A DNA stretch of 40,092 nt, from assembly GCF_003386095.1 (NCBI RefSeq), contig NZ_QREG01000034.1, positions 1 through 40,092 on the forward strand, given 5' to 3'. The stretch comes from Marinoscillum furvescens DSM 4134 (GTDB lineage Bacteria > Bacteroidota > Bacteroidia > Cytophagales > Cyclobacteriaceae). The position numbers were made by a program, and so were the translations under genes. The number at the start of each line of letters is the position of its first letter. Positions within the stretch are counted from its first letter, which is position 1. Under the pieces are notes generated by a model. The model saw nothing but the letters and a program-made list of their open reading frames with translations. It had not been told where the DNA came from and did not search any database. This document shows positions 16,634-25,372 of this stretch, piece by piece.

Positions 16634-19600
16634 ATGATGAAAAAACTACTTGTGATATTGATGGCAATATCATTGCAAGCTTCCTGGCTGTATGCACAGG
16701 AGCGACGTATTACCGGAAAGGTAATGGACGAAGAAGGAGAAGGGTTGCCCGGAGCCACGGTGCTGGTCAAAGGAACCGAAAACGGAACCATCACTGATTT
16801 GGATGGGAACTATGCCATTTCAGCATCAGAAGGAGATATTCTGACCGTTTCCTTCGTAGGTTTTGAGGCTCAGGAGTTTACGGTGGGCAGCAGTACCATC
16901 ATCAATGCCACCCTCAGATCCGATCTACAAGCCCTGGATGAGGTGGTAGTCATAGGATATGGTGAAATGAAACGCAGTGACGTGACCGGATCGGTAGTTT
17001 CCGTAAAGGGTGAGGACCTTCAGCTGGCCGTAGCTGCTTCGTTTGATCAGGCGCTGCAAGGGCGGGCAGCCGGACTCGTGGTTCAGCAAAATTCAGGTCA
17101 GCCTGGAGGAGGCGTTTCTATCCGTATTCGAGGGGTGTCTTCCATCAGTGGAAACAATGAGCCTCTCTATGTAATAGATGGTGTACCTGTACAGGGAGAT
17201 CAAAACAACAATGCCATTGGCTTTTCGTGGGCTGGTGGAGGCAATGGCCAGACCGCACTCAATGCACTAGCCGGTATCAACCCCAACGATATCGAATCGG
17301 TAGAAGTACTCAAAGATGCTTCTGCCACCGCTATTTATGGCTCTAGAGCCTCCAATGGCGTGGTGCTTATCACAACCAAACGCGGCAAATCAGGAGGCAC
17401 TAAAGTGACTTACGATGGTTACTATGGATTGCAGAAATTCCCCAAAAAACTAGATGTGCTGAATCTTCAGCAGTTTGCTCAGTTTTCCAATGAAGTAGCT
17501 GAGGCAGAAGGCTGGACGCCACGTCCTGAGTTTGGTGATCCTTCCATTTTGGGAGAAGGTACCGACTGGCAGGAAGAAATCTATGAGCTCGCTGGTGTGC
17601 ACAATCACAACCTTGCTTTTTCTGGCGGGTCTCAAAATACCAAATACAACATGACGCTGGGGTATATGGACCAGGATGGGATCATAATTGGCTCTGGTTT
17701 TGAGCGTATCTCGGCTCGCCTCAATTTGGATCACAAAGTCAACGACTGGTTGAGTGTAGGAGCCAGTATCTCTGGTAGCAATACGCAGGAGCGAGTTACC
17801 CTGAATGACGATGTATGGGGTGTGGTATCTCTTGGTCTTAGCCAAACGCCTAACGTACCGGTGCGCAACAGCAATGGCGAATGGGGAGGTCCGGATCCCG
17901 GAACTGGAAACCAGCAGCTAAACCCTGTAGCCGTTGCATTGATTCGCGACTTGCGTGTAAAGCGAAATAGAATCCTCAGCAACTTGTTCCTGAATGCAGA
18001 AATTATCGATGGATTGAAGTTTACCTCCAAGGTGGGGATTGATAAAAATGAAACGAAAAACTATGGATTCAACCCTACCTATGAGATGGGTGAGGCTCCA
18101 CCCAACAATCAAAACCAAAGTCAGCGAAGCATCGGCCTGAGCAACTACTGGATCTGGTCCAATTACCTCACCTACAAGAAGGATCTGACCTCATCACTCT
18201 CGATCAATGCCATGCTGGGGCAGGAAGCACAATCGTCTAATTGGGAAGGAATTTCTGGTACCAGAAAGAACTTCATTACCAATGACATTCATCCCCTGAA
18301 TGCAGGTGACGCCATCACGGCCACAAACAACAACTACCAGGGGAGCCACGCTTTGTCTTCCTACTATGGACGTCTGAATCTGGATATTGCAGATAAGTTT
18401 TTGATTACTTCTACTTTCCGCGCAGACGGCTCTTCCAACTTTGCCAAAGGCAACAAATGGGGCTTTTTCCCATCTTTTGCCGTAGGCTATCGCCTGAGCG
18501 AAGAAGGATTTATGGATGGAATCTCAGCGATCAGCAATTTGAAATTACGCGCCGGATATGGAGAGGTAGGAAATCAGGATATCGGTGGCTATCGCTACGG
18601 TACAGCACTTAGAAACTACCCTACCAAATGGGGTAGCGGACTCCTGGCCAACAACTACGGAAACCCTGAGCTGGTATGGGAATCTTCACGGCAGATCAAT
18701 GCTGGGATTGACCTCAGCTTATTCGGCAACCGCATAGAGATGATCATCGATGCATACAAGAAGTTCAATACCGATGCACTCATGCAGCAGCCGCTACCTA
18801 TGTATATGGGAAGTGGAATCGCCGCACCATGGGTAAATATAGGTGAGTTGGAAAACCGTGGAATAGAGCTAACGCTAAATACGGTAAACACTACAGGCGC
18901 CATCGAATGGAAGTCTGGTCTGACCGCTACCGTAAACCGTGATAAAATCACGAAACTCAATACAGAAGGCGCCATCATTGATCGTACGGTTCAGTTTTTC
19001 GATCATGTGACTCGTTCGGAGATCGGGCAGCCAGTAGGTCAGTTTTATGGTTATGTCACCGATGGACTTTTCGAAGATGCAGAGGATATCGAGGGCAGTG
19101 CACTGCCAACCAATATTTCAGTGGATCGCAGATCTGGAGTTTGGGTAGGTGATCAAAAATTTAAAGATCTAAACGGGGATGGCGAGATCAATGCAGAAGA
19201 CCGCACATATATCGGTAACCCAAACCCAAAAGTGGTACTTGGACTAAACAACTCAGTTAACTACAAGCAGTTTGATGTGACTGTGTTTATCACCAGTAAA
19301 CTAGGACATGACCTGTATAACTATACGCGCTCTACTATAGAAAACCTCTCCTGGTCAAACAACCAGTCGGTGGATGTGCTGGACCGTGCGAAGCTGGGAC
19401 TCAAAAGCGATAGTGGAGACCCTGACAATGTGCAAGATGTGGTGCTACAAAATCCTGGCGCTACCATTCCTCGATCTACTAATGTAGACGGAAATGACAA
19501 CAACCGAATATCTGATCGATTTGTAGAAGATGGCTCTTACGTGAGGCTGCAAAACATCACCTTTGGCTACAGCCTGCCTCAGGACCTGTTGGGCAGATTT

Positions 19601-19777
19601 CAGCTCAGCAAGGTACGGGTTTACGTAAACCTGCAAAACGTATTTACCCTTACTGGTTACAAAGGCTACGATCCGGAAATCGGACCGTACAATCAGGATT
19701 CGTTCCTTGCCGGTGTGGACAATGGAAACTACCCCGCACCGAGAATCTACACAGCTGGTATTAACATAGGACTTTAA
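16634..19777 (+). CDS. SusC-like TonB-dependent outer-membrane transporter
   Basis: This 1047-aa outer-membrane porin-like transporter has the full SusC layout: signal peptide (1-22, ending LYA-Q), a carboxypeptidase-regulatory-like Ig domain (about 24-100, starting RRITGKVMDEEG), a TonB-box/plug region (LDEVVVIGYGEMKRSDVTGSV at about 102-122, then plug motifs such as RIRGVSSISG and PLYVIDGVPV), and a long 22-strand beta-barrel to a C-terminal aromatic-poor strand ending NIGL. It imports oligosaccharides into the periplasm using energy from TonB. The SusD partner starts 12 bases after the stop. Length matches the family. The start at the first of two adjacent ATGs is given; the second would serve equally well. 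Confidence 0.95.
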   Translation: MMKKLLVILMAISLQASWLYAQERRITGKVMDEEGEGLPGATVLVKGTENGTITDLDGNYAISASEGDILTVSFVGFEAQEFTVGSSTIINATLRSDLQALDEVVVIGYGEMKRSDVTGSVVSVKGEDLQLAVAASFDQALQGRAAGLVVQQNSGQPGGGVSIRIRGVSSISGNNEPLYVIDGVPVQGDQNNNAIGFSWAGGGNGQTALNALAGINPNDIESVEVLKDASATAIYGSRASNGVVLITTKRGKSGGTKVTYDGYYGLQKFPKKLDVLNLQQFAQFSNEVAEAEGWTPRPEFGDPSILGEGTDWQEEIYELAGVHNHNLAFSGGSQNTKYNMTLGYMDQDGIIIGSGFERISARLNLDHKVNDWLSVGASISGSNTQERVTLNDDVWGVVSLGLSQTPNVPVRNSNGEWGGPDPGTGNQQLNPVAVALIRDLRVKRNRILSNLFLNAEIIDGLKFTSKVGIDKNETKNYGFNPTYEMGEAPPNNQNQSQRSIGLSNYWIWSNYLTYKKDLTSSLSINAMLGQEAQSSNWEGISGTRKNFITNDIHPLNAGDAITATNNNYQGSHALSSYYGRLNLDIADKFLITSTFRADGSSNFAKGNKWGFFPSFAVGYRLSEEGFMDGISAISNLKLRAGYGEVGNQDIGGYRYGTALRNYPTKWGSGLLANNYGNPELVWESSRQINAGIDLSLFGNRIEMIIDAYKKFNTDALMQQPLPMYMGSGIAAPWVNIGELENRGIELTLNTVNTTGAIEWKSGLTATVNRDKITKLNTEGAIIDRTVQFFDHVTRSEIGQPVGQFYGYVTDGLFEDAEDIEGSALPTNISVDRRSGVWVGDQKFKDLNGDGEINAEDRTYIGNPNPKVVLGLNNSVNYKQFDVTVFITSKLGHDLYNYTRSTIENLSWSNNQSVDVLDRAKLGLKSDSGDPDNVQDVVLQNPGATIPRSTNVDGNDNNRISDRFVEDGSYVRLQNITFGYSLPQDLLGRFQLSKVRVYVNLQNVFTLTGYKGYDPEIGPYNQDSFLAGVDNGNYPAPRIYTAGINIGL

Positions 19778-19789
19778 TTGAAACTGAAT

Positions 19790-21364
19790 ATGAAAACGTT
19801 AAAATATATAGCGATGATGTTGGCTGTGGTCTTCACTACAGCGTGTTCGGAAGAGTTTCTGGACAGACCTCCAGAGGATGCTTATGTGGTAGATAATTTT
19901 TATCAAACGGACGAGCATTTAACAATCGCGACCAAAGGCTTATACGGAGCTCCATGGTTTGCCTGGAATGATAAGGCCACATTCGCCATTGGCGATGGTG
20001 CCGGAGGAATTTATGCCACTAATGATGGTGCGCTAAACCAATTTGCGCTGTTTTCTGTTACTTCATCCAACTCCAGACTAAATGAAGGTTGGAGGTCACT
20101 ATACACGGTGATTAGTCATGCCAACTTTATCATCAGAGCTATTGAAAACTCACCGGAGGAAAACTTCACTCCTGAGCTAAAGGCCAAAGCGCTGGGAGAA
20201 GCTAGATTTATGCGCGGTTATGCGTATTTCTACCTCGCCATGTTGTGGGGAGATGTGCCGATTATCGCTGATAATGTGGCCATCATAGAAGATGCCCTGA
20301 TCGCTAAAAACCCTGTGGCAGATGCCTACGAGTTTGCAAGAAGAGATCTCGTATTTGCATCAGAAAACTTGCTGCTGGCTGATGAGCCCGGCAGAGTGAC
20401 GCAGTGGTCGGCTAAAGCCGTGTTGGCAAGACTTCACCTCAACCGTGCCGGATTGGGACAGTCAGGAAGTAGAAATACTGATGACCTGGCGATGGCTCGC
20501 GAGTATGCAGAAGATGTTATTTTGAATAGCGGTCTCATGATGCTGGACAATTACGGCGACTTGTTCGTGATAGCCAACAACAACAACGAAGAAAGCCTTT
20601 TTGCACTTCAGTGGATAGACAAAGGTGGTACCTGGGGTGTTCAAAATACGCATCAGGCCTATTTCTCACCTGAGGGAAGTATCGCAGGTGTAGGTGACGG
20701 CTGGGGCGGTGGCTCTGGGGCATATCCTAACATCCGTAACCTGTATGAAACAGGTGACGAGCGTAGAAAAGCGACGTTTATGTTTCCTGGGGATGAATAT
20801 CCGCAGTTGAAATCTACAGATGGTGGCTACCTCTACGAGGCGGAGAGCCCCTGGGCATCAGCAATCAAGAAATATGTGGTAGGAAGCGCAGAAGACAATC
20901 CGGGGCAGCTGATCTCATTTATGTCCACACCAATGAATACTTATATGATGCGTCTCTCCGAGGTATACCTCATCGCTGCAGAAGCTATTCTGGGTGATGC
21001 TGCGAGCACTACAGATGCTACCGCGCTGGAGTATTACAATGCGGTAAGAGAGCGCGCAGGTTTGTCTGCCCGCACAGAAGTTACCTGGATGGACATCTTC
21101 AATGAGAAAAAGCTTGAGCTGGCAATGGAAGGTCACCACTGGTTCGACGTGGTAAGATGGCACTACTTTGCGCCAGAGGACGCAAGAAACTACATCAATT
21201 CTCAGGACAGAGGTCGATATTCGTGGGAGGATGGCAACCCAATCCTGGAGTCATCTTTTGCCTCCATTGACCATTCAGATTTTATCCTGCCATACCCTGA
21301 GGGAGATGTCACCATGAACCCTCTCCTGATGGAAGACGCTGTGCCATATGAATTTAACGACTAG
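19790..21364 (+). CDS. SusD-like outer-membrane glycan-binding lipoprotein
   Basis: This 524-aa surface lipoprotein partners the SusC transporter and forms the lid that captures oligosaccharides. Seen: lipoprotein signal with Cys19 (FTTAC), the opening SEEFLDRPPEDAY typical of RagB/SusD N-terminal domains, TPR-like helices (ALGEARFMRGYAYFYLAMLWGD), and the C-terminal SusD motif (YNAVRERAGL..., KLELAMEGHHWFDVVRW). The frame is open back to a TTG at 19778, but the ATG at 19790 gives a normal short basic n-region (MKTLKY). The susC stop is 12 bases upstream and the TIG lipoprotein gene follows 19 bases after the stop, so the three form an operon. Confidence 0.95.
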   Translation: MKTLKYIAMMLAVVFTTACSEEFLDRPPEDAYVVDNFYQTDEHLTIATKGLYGAPWFAWNDKATFAIGDGAGGIYATNDGALNQFALFSVTSSNSRLNEGWRSLYTVISHANFIIRAIENSPEENFTPELKAKALGEARFMRGYAYFYLAMLWGDVPIIADNVAIIEDALIAKNPVADAYEFARRDLVFASENLLLADEPGRVTQWSAKAVLARLHLNRAGLGQSGSRNTDDLAMAREYAEDVILNSGLMMLDNYGDLFVIANNNNEESLFALQWIDKGGTWGVQNTHQAYFSPEGSIAGVGDGWGGGSGAYPNIRNLYETGDERRKATFMFPGDEYPQLKSTDGGYLYEAESPWASAIKKYVVGSAEDNPGQLISFMSTPMNTYMMRLSEVYLIAAEAILGDAASTTDATALEYYNAVRERAGLSARTEVTWMDIFNEKKLELAMEGHHWFDVVRWHYFAPEDARNYINSQDRGRYSWEDGNPILESSFASIDHSDFILPYPEGDVTMNPLLMEDAVPYEFND

Positions 21365-21383
21365 ACTAAAACCACAGAGAAAG

Positions 21384-22664
21384 ATGAAACTAAATAATAA
21401 ACTATTGCTTTTTGGATTGCTGGGCAGTGTATGTATGCTATTTACACGCTGTGAGGAAGAAACTCTGGGTGATCCGGAAATCGAAATGGTGCGTGCCATA
21501 GCTCCCGAGCTGGCAGATCAGGCGCTCAACTCAGTAGGGCTTGGAGAAACTATAGTGGTGAAGGGCTCCAACCTGGGAGCTGTCACCGAAGTGTCCATCA
21601 ATGGTCTGGCAGTAAATGTACGCAGTACGTTTGTGACCAATACCCATATGGTGATCACTGTACCCGACGAAACGCCCAACATAGCCACGTCACCAGACAT
21701 TTCAAATATGTTGGTAGTCAAAAGTGGCTCAGGTGCCGATAGCATCAGTATCACAGTATTGCCTCCATCGCCACAGGTTGCTCGGATTAGCAACGAGTTT
21801 GCCAATGCCGGAGATGAAGTGACCATTACAGGTAAATTCTTCTTTTTTGTAGAAGATGTGGTATTTCCGGGAGGTATAAGCTCGCCAGCCTTTGTGGCTT
21901 CTAGCGATGGTACCACCATCACTGCCACAGTTCCTGATGGTATCACAGAAGCTGGTTTGGTAGAGGTAGTCACCGAAAGTGGTAGCGGTGATTCTGGCCC
22001 TAAGCAAACATTTAATGACCGCAGTGGTGTGGTTCTGGACTGGGATGACCATACCTTTTGGCAAAACTGGGGCGTGAATCCCGGGGTGACTTCTGGAGGA
22101 TTCAATGGCAATTACCTTAACGTTCAGGCCGATGGCCCCATTACTCCTGCTTCATGGTGGGTAGGGCCCACAGCATTTGTAGTGGATGGGGCTCAGGATG
22201 CTGACGGGCTAACGCCTACTGGCCTATCCGGTCCTACATCAGACTATGTACTTCGCATGGAAGTAAAGGTGCCTGAAGACAAACCCTGGACGTCAGGTTG
22301 GCTGGAGCTGGAAATAGGTGCTGATGAGTACTTTGGCCGCTGGATGCCGTGGACATCACCAGCGCCCGGTACCAACAACTGGCATGTGCCTGATCCCGCT
22401 GATGTGGGTACGGCGGCTTTTCATACCAGTGGCAAGTGGATGACCATTGATTATCCCATGGCATGGTTTGCACCTAAAAGTGGAGGAAACCCTGACCCTG
22501 CGCAGGCAATCAACAACATGAGTACATTGCTTACCGACGAGGGCAAGTTTGAGGTGCGCATGGTGTTTCAAAACCCCAATGAAGGGGAAAACGGAGGAAC
22601 CGAAATTGCTGCTGGTTTAGACATCTCTTATGACAACATCCGGGTTGTCAAGGTGGTGGAGTAA
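21384..22664 (+). CDS. SGBP-B-like glycan-binding surface lipoprotein with IPT/TIG domains
   Basis: This 426-aa lipoprotein (Cys in LFTRCEEE near residue 20) is encoded directly after susD, the position of surface glycan-binding protein B. Residues about 30-120 and 122-210 are two IPT/TIG Ig-like domains (VVKGSNLGAVTEVSINGL and VTITGKFFFFVEDVVF). The C-terminal 220 residues resemble the family's glycan-binding domain, rich in exposed tryptophans (WDDHTFWQNWG, ASWWVGP, GRWMPWTS, NNWHVPDP). It likely holds long glycan chains at the cell surface near SusCD. The frame runs back to an ATG at 21348 inside susD; I prefer 21384 because it gives a standard lipoprotein signal (MKLNNKLLLFGLLG). A strong terminator follows 37 bases after the stop. 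Confidence 0.85.
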   Translation: MKLNNKLLLFGLLGSVCMLFTRCEEETLGDPEIEMVRAIAPELADQALNSVGLGETIVVKGSNLGAVTEVSINGLAVNVRSTFVTNTHMVITVPDETPNIATSPDISNMLVVKSGSGADSISITVLPPSPQVARISNEFANAGDEVTITGKFFFFVEDVVFPGGISSPAFVASSDGTTITATVPDGITEAGLVEVVTESGSGDSGPKQTFNDRSGVVLDWDDHTFWQNWGVNPGVTSGGFNGNYLNVQADGPITPASWWVGPTAFVVDGAQDADGLTPTGLSGPTSDYVLRMEVKVPEDKPWTSGWLELEIGADEYFGRWMPWTSPAPGTNNWHVPDPADVGTAAFHTSGKWMTIDYPMAWFAPKSGGNPDPAQAINNMSTLLTDEGKFEVRMVFQNPNEGENGGTEIAAGLDISYDNIRVVKVVE

Positions 22665-22701
22665 ACTTGTAGGTAACGTATACTTTTTCTACTATGTTTT
22701 G

Positions 22702-22734
22702 GCCGAACGGGGATGTCCTCGTTCGGCTTTCTTG
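22702..22734 (+). terminator. intrinsic terminator after the SusCD operon
   Basis: GCCGAACGGGGA (22702-22713) pairs with TCCTCGTTCGGC (22716-22727) with a single mismatch across a two-base gap (an effective loop of a few bases), followed by TTTCTTG. It closes the susC-susD-SGBP unit. Confidence 0.8.
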
Positions 22735-22823
22735 TTTAACCACCTGTCATACAGCAGGGTAGGGCTGGGTAGTAAGCTATACACTATGTGGTAAATTCAA
22801 GGTCTAACTAAAAATTAACCATT

Positions 22824-25220
22824 ATGATGAACCGATTTTTACCTGATGTAAGAAGTATCTGGACCGTATGCTGCTTACTGATTGGAATGTTAACTACTGC
22901 ACAGACGGTGGTGGACCGCCATGGTGCACTCAGTGTGCAGGGAGCCAAAATTGTGGACGAATGTGGGCGCGATGCACAGCTCAAAGGCCCTAGCTTTTTC
23001 CATCATACCTGGGAAGGCACCGAGTTTTGGAATGCCAATGCAGTGGGCTGGCTTGCGAGCGACTGGAAGGCTGAGGTAGTGCGTGCTGCCATGGCCGCAG
23101 ACCCCCATGTGACTGGCTCTTATCCGGACGATCCTACAGGGTCGCTCAACAAAGTGCGCGCAGTAGTAGATGGCGCCATACAGCATGGCATCTATGTCAT
23201 CATAGATTTTCATGCACATGCCATGCAGCAGTCTACAGCGGAGCAGTTTTTCTCTACCATGGCCCAGGAGTATGGTAGCTACCCTAATGTGATTTATGAA
23301 ATCTACAATGAGCCTACAGGCTCCTCATGGACCAATCTGGATCAAACCTGGGCGGACCTGAAAAACTACTCCAGAAACCTGATAGCGACGATACGTCAGT
23401 ATGACCCGGACAACCTGATCATTGTGCCTACGCCGTTTTACGATCAGTTTGTACACCAGGCTGCAGATGATCCACTCACTACAGATATCAATGGAAATCC
23501 AGTGGGCAATATTGCTTACACGCTTCATATCTATGCTGATGCACACCGATTTGATGGGCAGCATGGAGATTGGGCTAAGTATGCTCTGAGCAAAGGTCTG
23601 CCAATGTTTGTCACGGAAAGTGGAGCGACTGGCACGCAATACAACGAACCACGTAGTACTGGGATCAATGCGCCTAACTACACCGAGTGGAACAAATGGG
23701 AAAACTGGTGGGACGCCAATGGTATTGGGTTTTGTAAATGGTCGCTCAGTACAAAGGATGAGTTTGGATCTTCACTGCTTCCAGGTGCTCCGGCCAATGG
23801 CAACTGGAACTACAACACTGACCTAACCGATGAGGGAAGATGGAATAGAGATCACTTCCGTGCGGTAAACACATTGCCTTCCGCATGTTCTTCCTCTTCC
23901 GATGACATCATTTCTATCAGCGTACCAAACTCAGTAACACCGGGTAGCAATGCCACCGTTACGGTAGACTACTCTGCATCCACTAACAGAGATATTCAGG
24001 TTATTTTCCAACTGGATCATTCTCCATATACTAACTATGGGTCGAAGAAGGTGGACGTTTCCTCAGGTAGTGGTACGCTCAACGTATCTGTACCGATCAA
24101 CAGCAGTACGCCAATTGCGAACGATGATTACCAGTTTCAGGTGTTCATTACTACTGATGGTGGTAACTGGTCCAGTAGATTGGACAATATGTCGCAAAAC
24201 AACATAGATGCGGTGTCTGGTGGAAGCGCCAACGTGCAGGTTCGTGCTCGTATGACCAATGGTACTTCGGATAACCTTCAGCTCCGCGTGGACAACAGTA
24301 CGGTGAAGACCTGGACGATCTCAGGAAGTTCGTATGCTACCTATAGTTACAGTGGTGCTGTGAGTGGAAATGTAAAGCTTTACTTCCCGGACAATGGAAC
24401 CGATATGGAAGTGGATTGGCTCAAAGTGGATGGTACTACCTACCAGGCTGAGAACCAATCTACGAATACTGCAGTATGGCAAGGCGGCTCCTGTGGAGGC
24501 AGCAACAGTCAGCTGATGCACTGCGCTGGCCACATTGATTTTGGAACCATAGGAGGTAGTAGCTACTCTGCAACTAAGTATGAAGCTGAGAACGCCACCT
24601 TGTCGGGCACATACGTATCCACCAGCCAATCAGGTTATACTGGATCAGGCTTTGTTGATGGTCTGGATAATAATGGAGACAAAATGACCTGGACGGTAAA
24701 CGTACCTGCAGCTGACACTTATCCGCTGACTATTCGCTACTCCTTGTGCAACAATCAGCAAAACTATGTGGTGATCAATGGCAACAGCACAAGTCATTCC
24801 TTCACTGATGGTAATGGAGGCTGTGGAGGCTGGGAAGACAAAGTGATTAATGTGAGTCTAAACAGCGGAAACAACACCATTGCGATTGAAAAGAACTGGG
24901 GCTGGATGCCGGTAGATTATATCATCGTTGGGGTGCCCTCTGGGTCACGTCAGACATCTGCTTCGGTACTGAAGCCAGAGGATTTGAAAATTTTCCCTAA
25001 TCCGATAGATGAGCAAGGACTAAACCTTCAATTGCCTAATGCTGATCAGCCATTCACGGTTCGCATTCATGACCTGATGGGAGCAGAGGTATTTAGCGCA
25101 GAAGGCGTGAATAGTTCTTCGCTACATATTGGCAGAGACACATTTGGAGCTCAGGGCATCTACATGCTGAAGCTCTATGTAGGAGATCAAAAGTACACCA
25201 GGAAGCTTCTCGTGAAGTGA
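22824..25220 (+). CDS. secreted multidomain GH5 endoglycanase with CBM60-like, CBM6/35-like and T9SS domains
   Basis: This 798-aa enzyme has a signal peptide (about 1-27). Its GH5 TIM barrel occupies residues about 30-350, most like subfamily 2, with Glu163 (acid/base, IYNEP) and Glu265 (nucleophile, VTESG). Then follow an Ig-like linker domain (about 360-465), a CBM60-like module (about 470-575; VDWLKVDGTTYQAENQ, then GGSCGGSNSQLMHCAGH with paired cysteines, the calcium-dependent xylan/galactan-binding type) and a CBM6/35-like module (about 580-710; YEAENATLSG, ending DYIIVG). The last 85 residues are a T9SS sorting tail (FPNP, HDLMGAEVF, GIYMLKLYV...RKLLVK). Likely role: cell-surface or secreted attack on an insoluble beta-1,4-glycan. 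It is transcribed on its own, between two terminators. A paralogous GH5 lipoprotein lies at 27028. Confidence 0.9.
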   Translation: MMNRFLPDVRSIWTVCCLLIGMLTTAQTVVDRHGALSVQGAKIVDECGRDAQLKGPSFFHHTWEGTEFWNANAVGWLASDWKAEVVRAAMAADPHVTGSYPDDPTGSLNKVRAVVDGAIQHGIYVIIDFHAHAMQQSTAEQFFSTMAQEYGSYPNVIYEIYNEPTGSSWTNLDQTWADLKNYSRNLIATIRQYDPDNLIIVPTPFYDQFVHQAADDPLTTDINGNPVGNIAYTLHIYADAHRFDGQHGDWAKYALSKGLPMFVTESGATGTQYNEPRSTGINAPNYTEWNKWENWWDANGIGFCKWSLSTKDEFGSSLLPGAPANGNWNYNTDLTDEGRWNRDHFRAVNTLPSACSSSSDDIISISVPNSVTPGSNATVTVDYSASTNRDIQVIFQLDHSPYTNYGSKKVDVSSGSGTLNVSVPINSSTPIANDDYQFQVFITTDGGNWSSRLDNMSQNNIDAVSGGSANVQVRARMTNGTSDNLQLRVDNSTVKTWTISGSSYATYSYSGAVSGNVKLYFPDNGTDMEVDWLKVDGTTYQAENQSTNTAVWQGGSCGGSNSQLMHCAGHIDFGTIGGSSYSATKYEAENATLSGTYVSTSQSGYTGSGFVDGLDNNGDKMTWTVNVPAADTYPLTIRYSLCNNQQNYVVINGNSTSHSFTDGNGGCGGWEDKVINVSLNSGNNTIAIEKNWGWMPVDYIIVGVPSGSRQTSASVLKPEDLKIFPNPIDEQGLNLQLPNADQPFTVRIHDLMGAEVFSAEGVNSSSLHIGRDTFGAQGIYMLKLYVGDQKYTRKLLVK

Positions 25221-25251
25221 CATCCTAAGTGGTGTGATTGATTCAAAGCAG

Positions 25252-25282
25252 AAAGCTGGTGGGTTTCCATCAGCTTTTTGTA
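25252..25282 (+). terminator. intrinsic terminator after the secreted GH5
   Basis: AAAGCTGGTGG (25252-25262) pairs with CCATCAGCTTT (25267-25277) with one mismatch around a GTTT loop. A T-rich stretch (TTTTTGTATTTT) begins in the right arm and runs past it. It separates this gene from the following seven-gene operon. Confidence 0.75.
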
Positions 25283-25372
25283 TTTTCTTCAGGTTAAACT
25301 AGGGTAGCCACTTAGCTCCAGCTGACTAAATTGGTGGTATTACGCTGCATTCATTCATTTTAACCTTTACCG

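Noticed and set aside
19778-19789. TTG start four codons upstream for SusD
   Set aside because: The ATG at 19790 gives a standard lipoprotein signal sequence.
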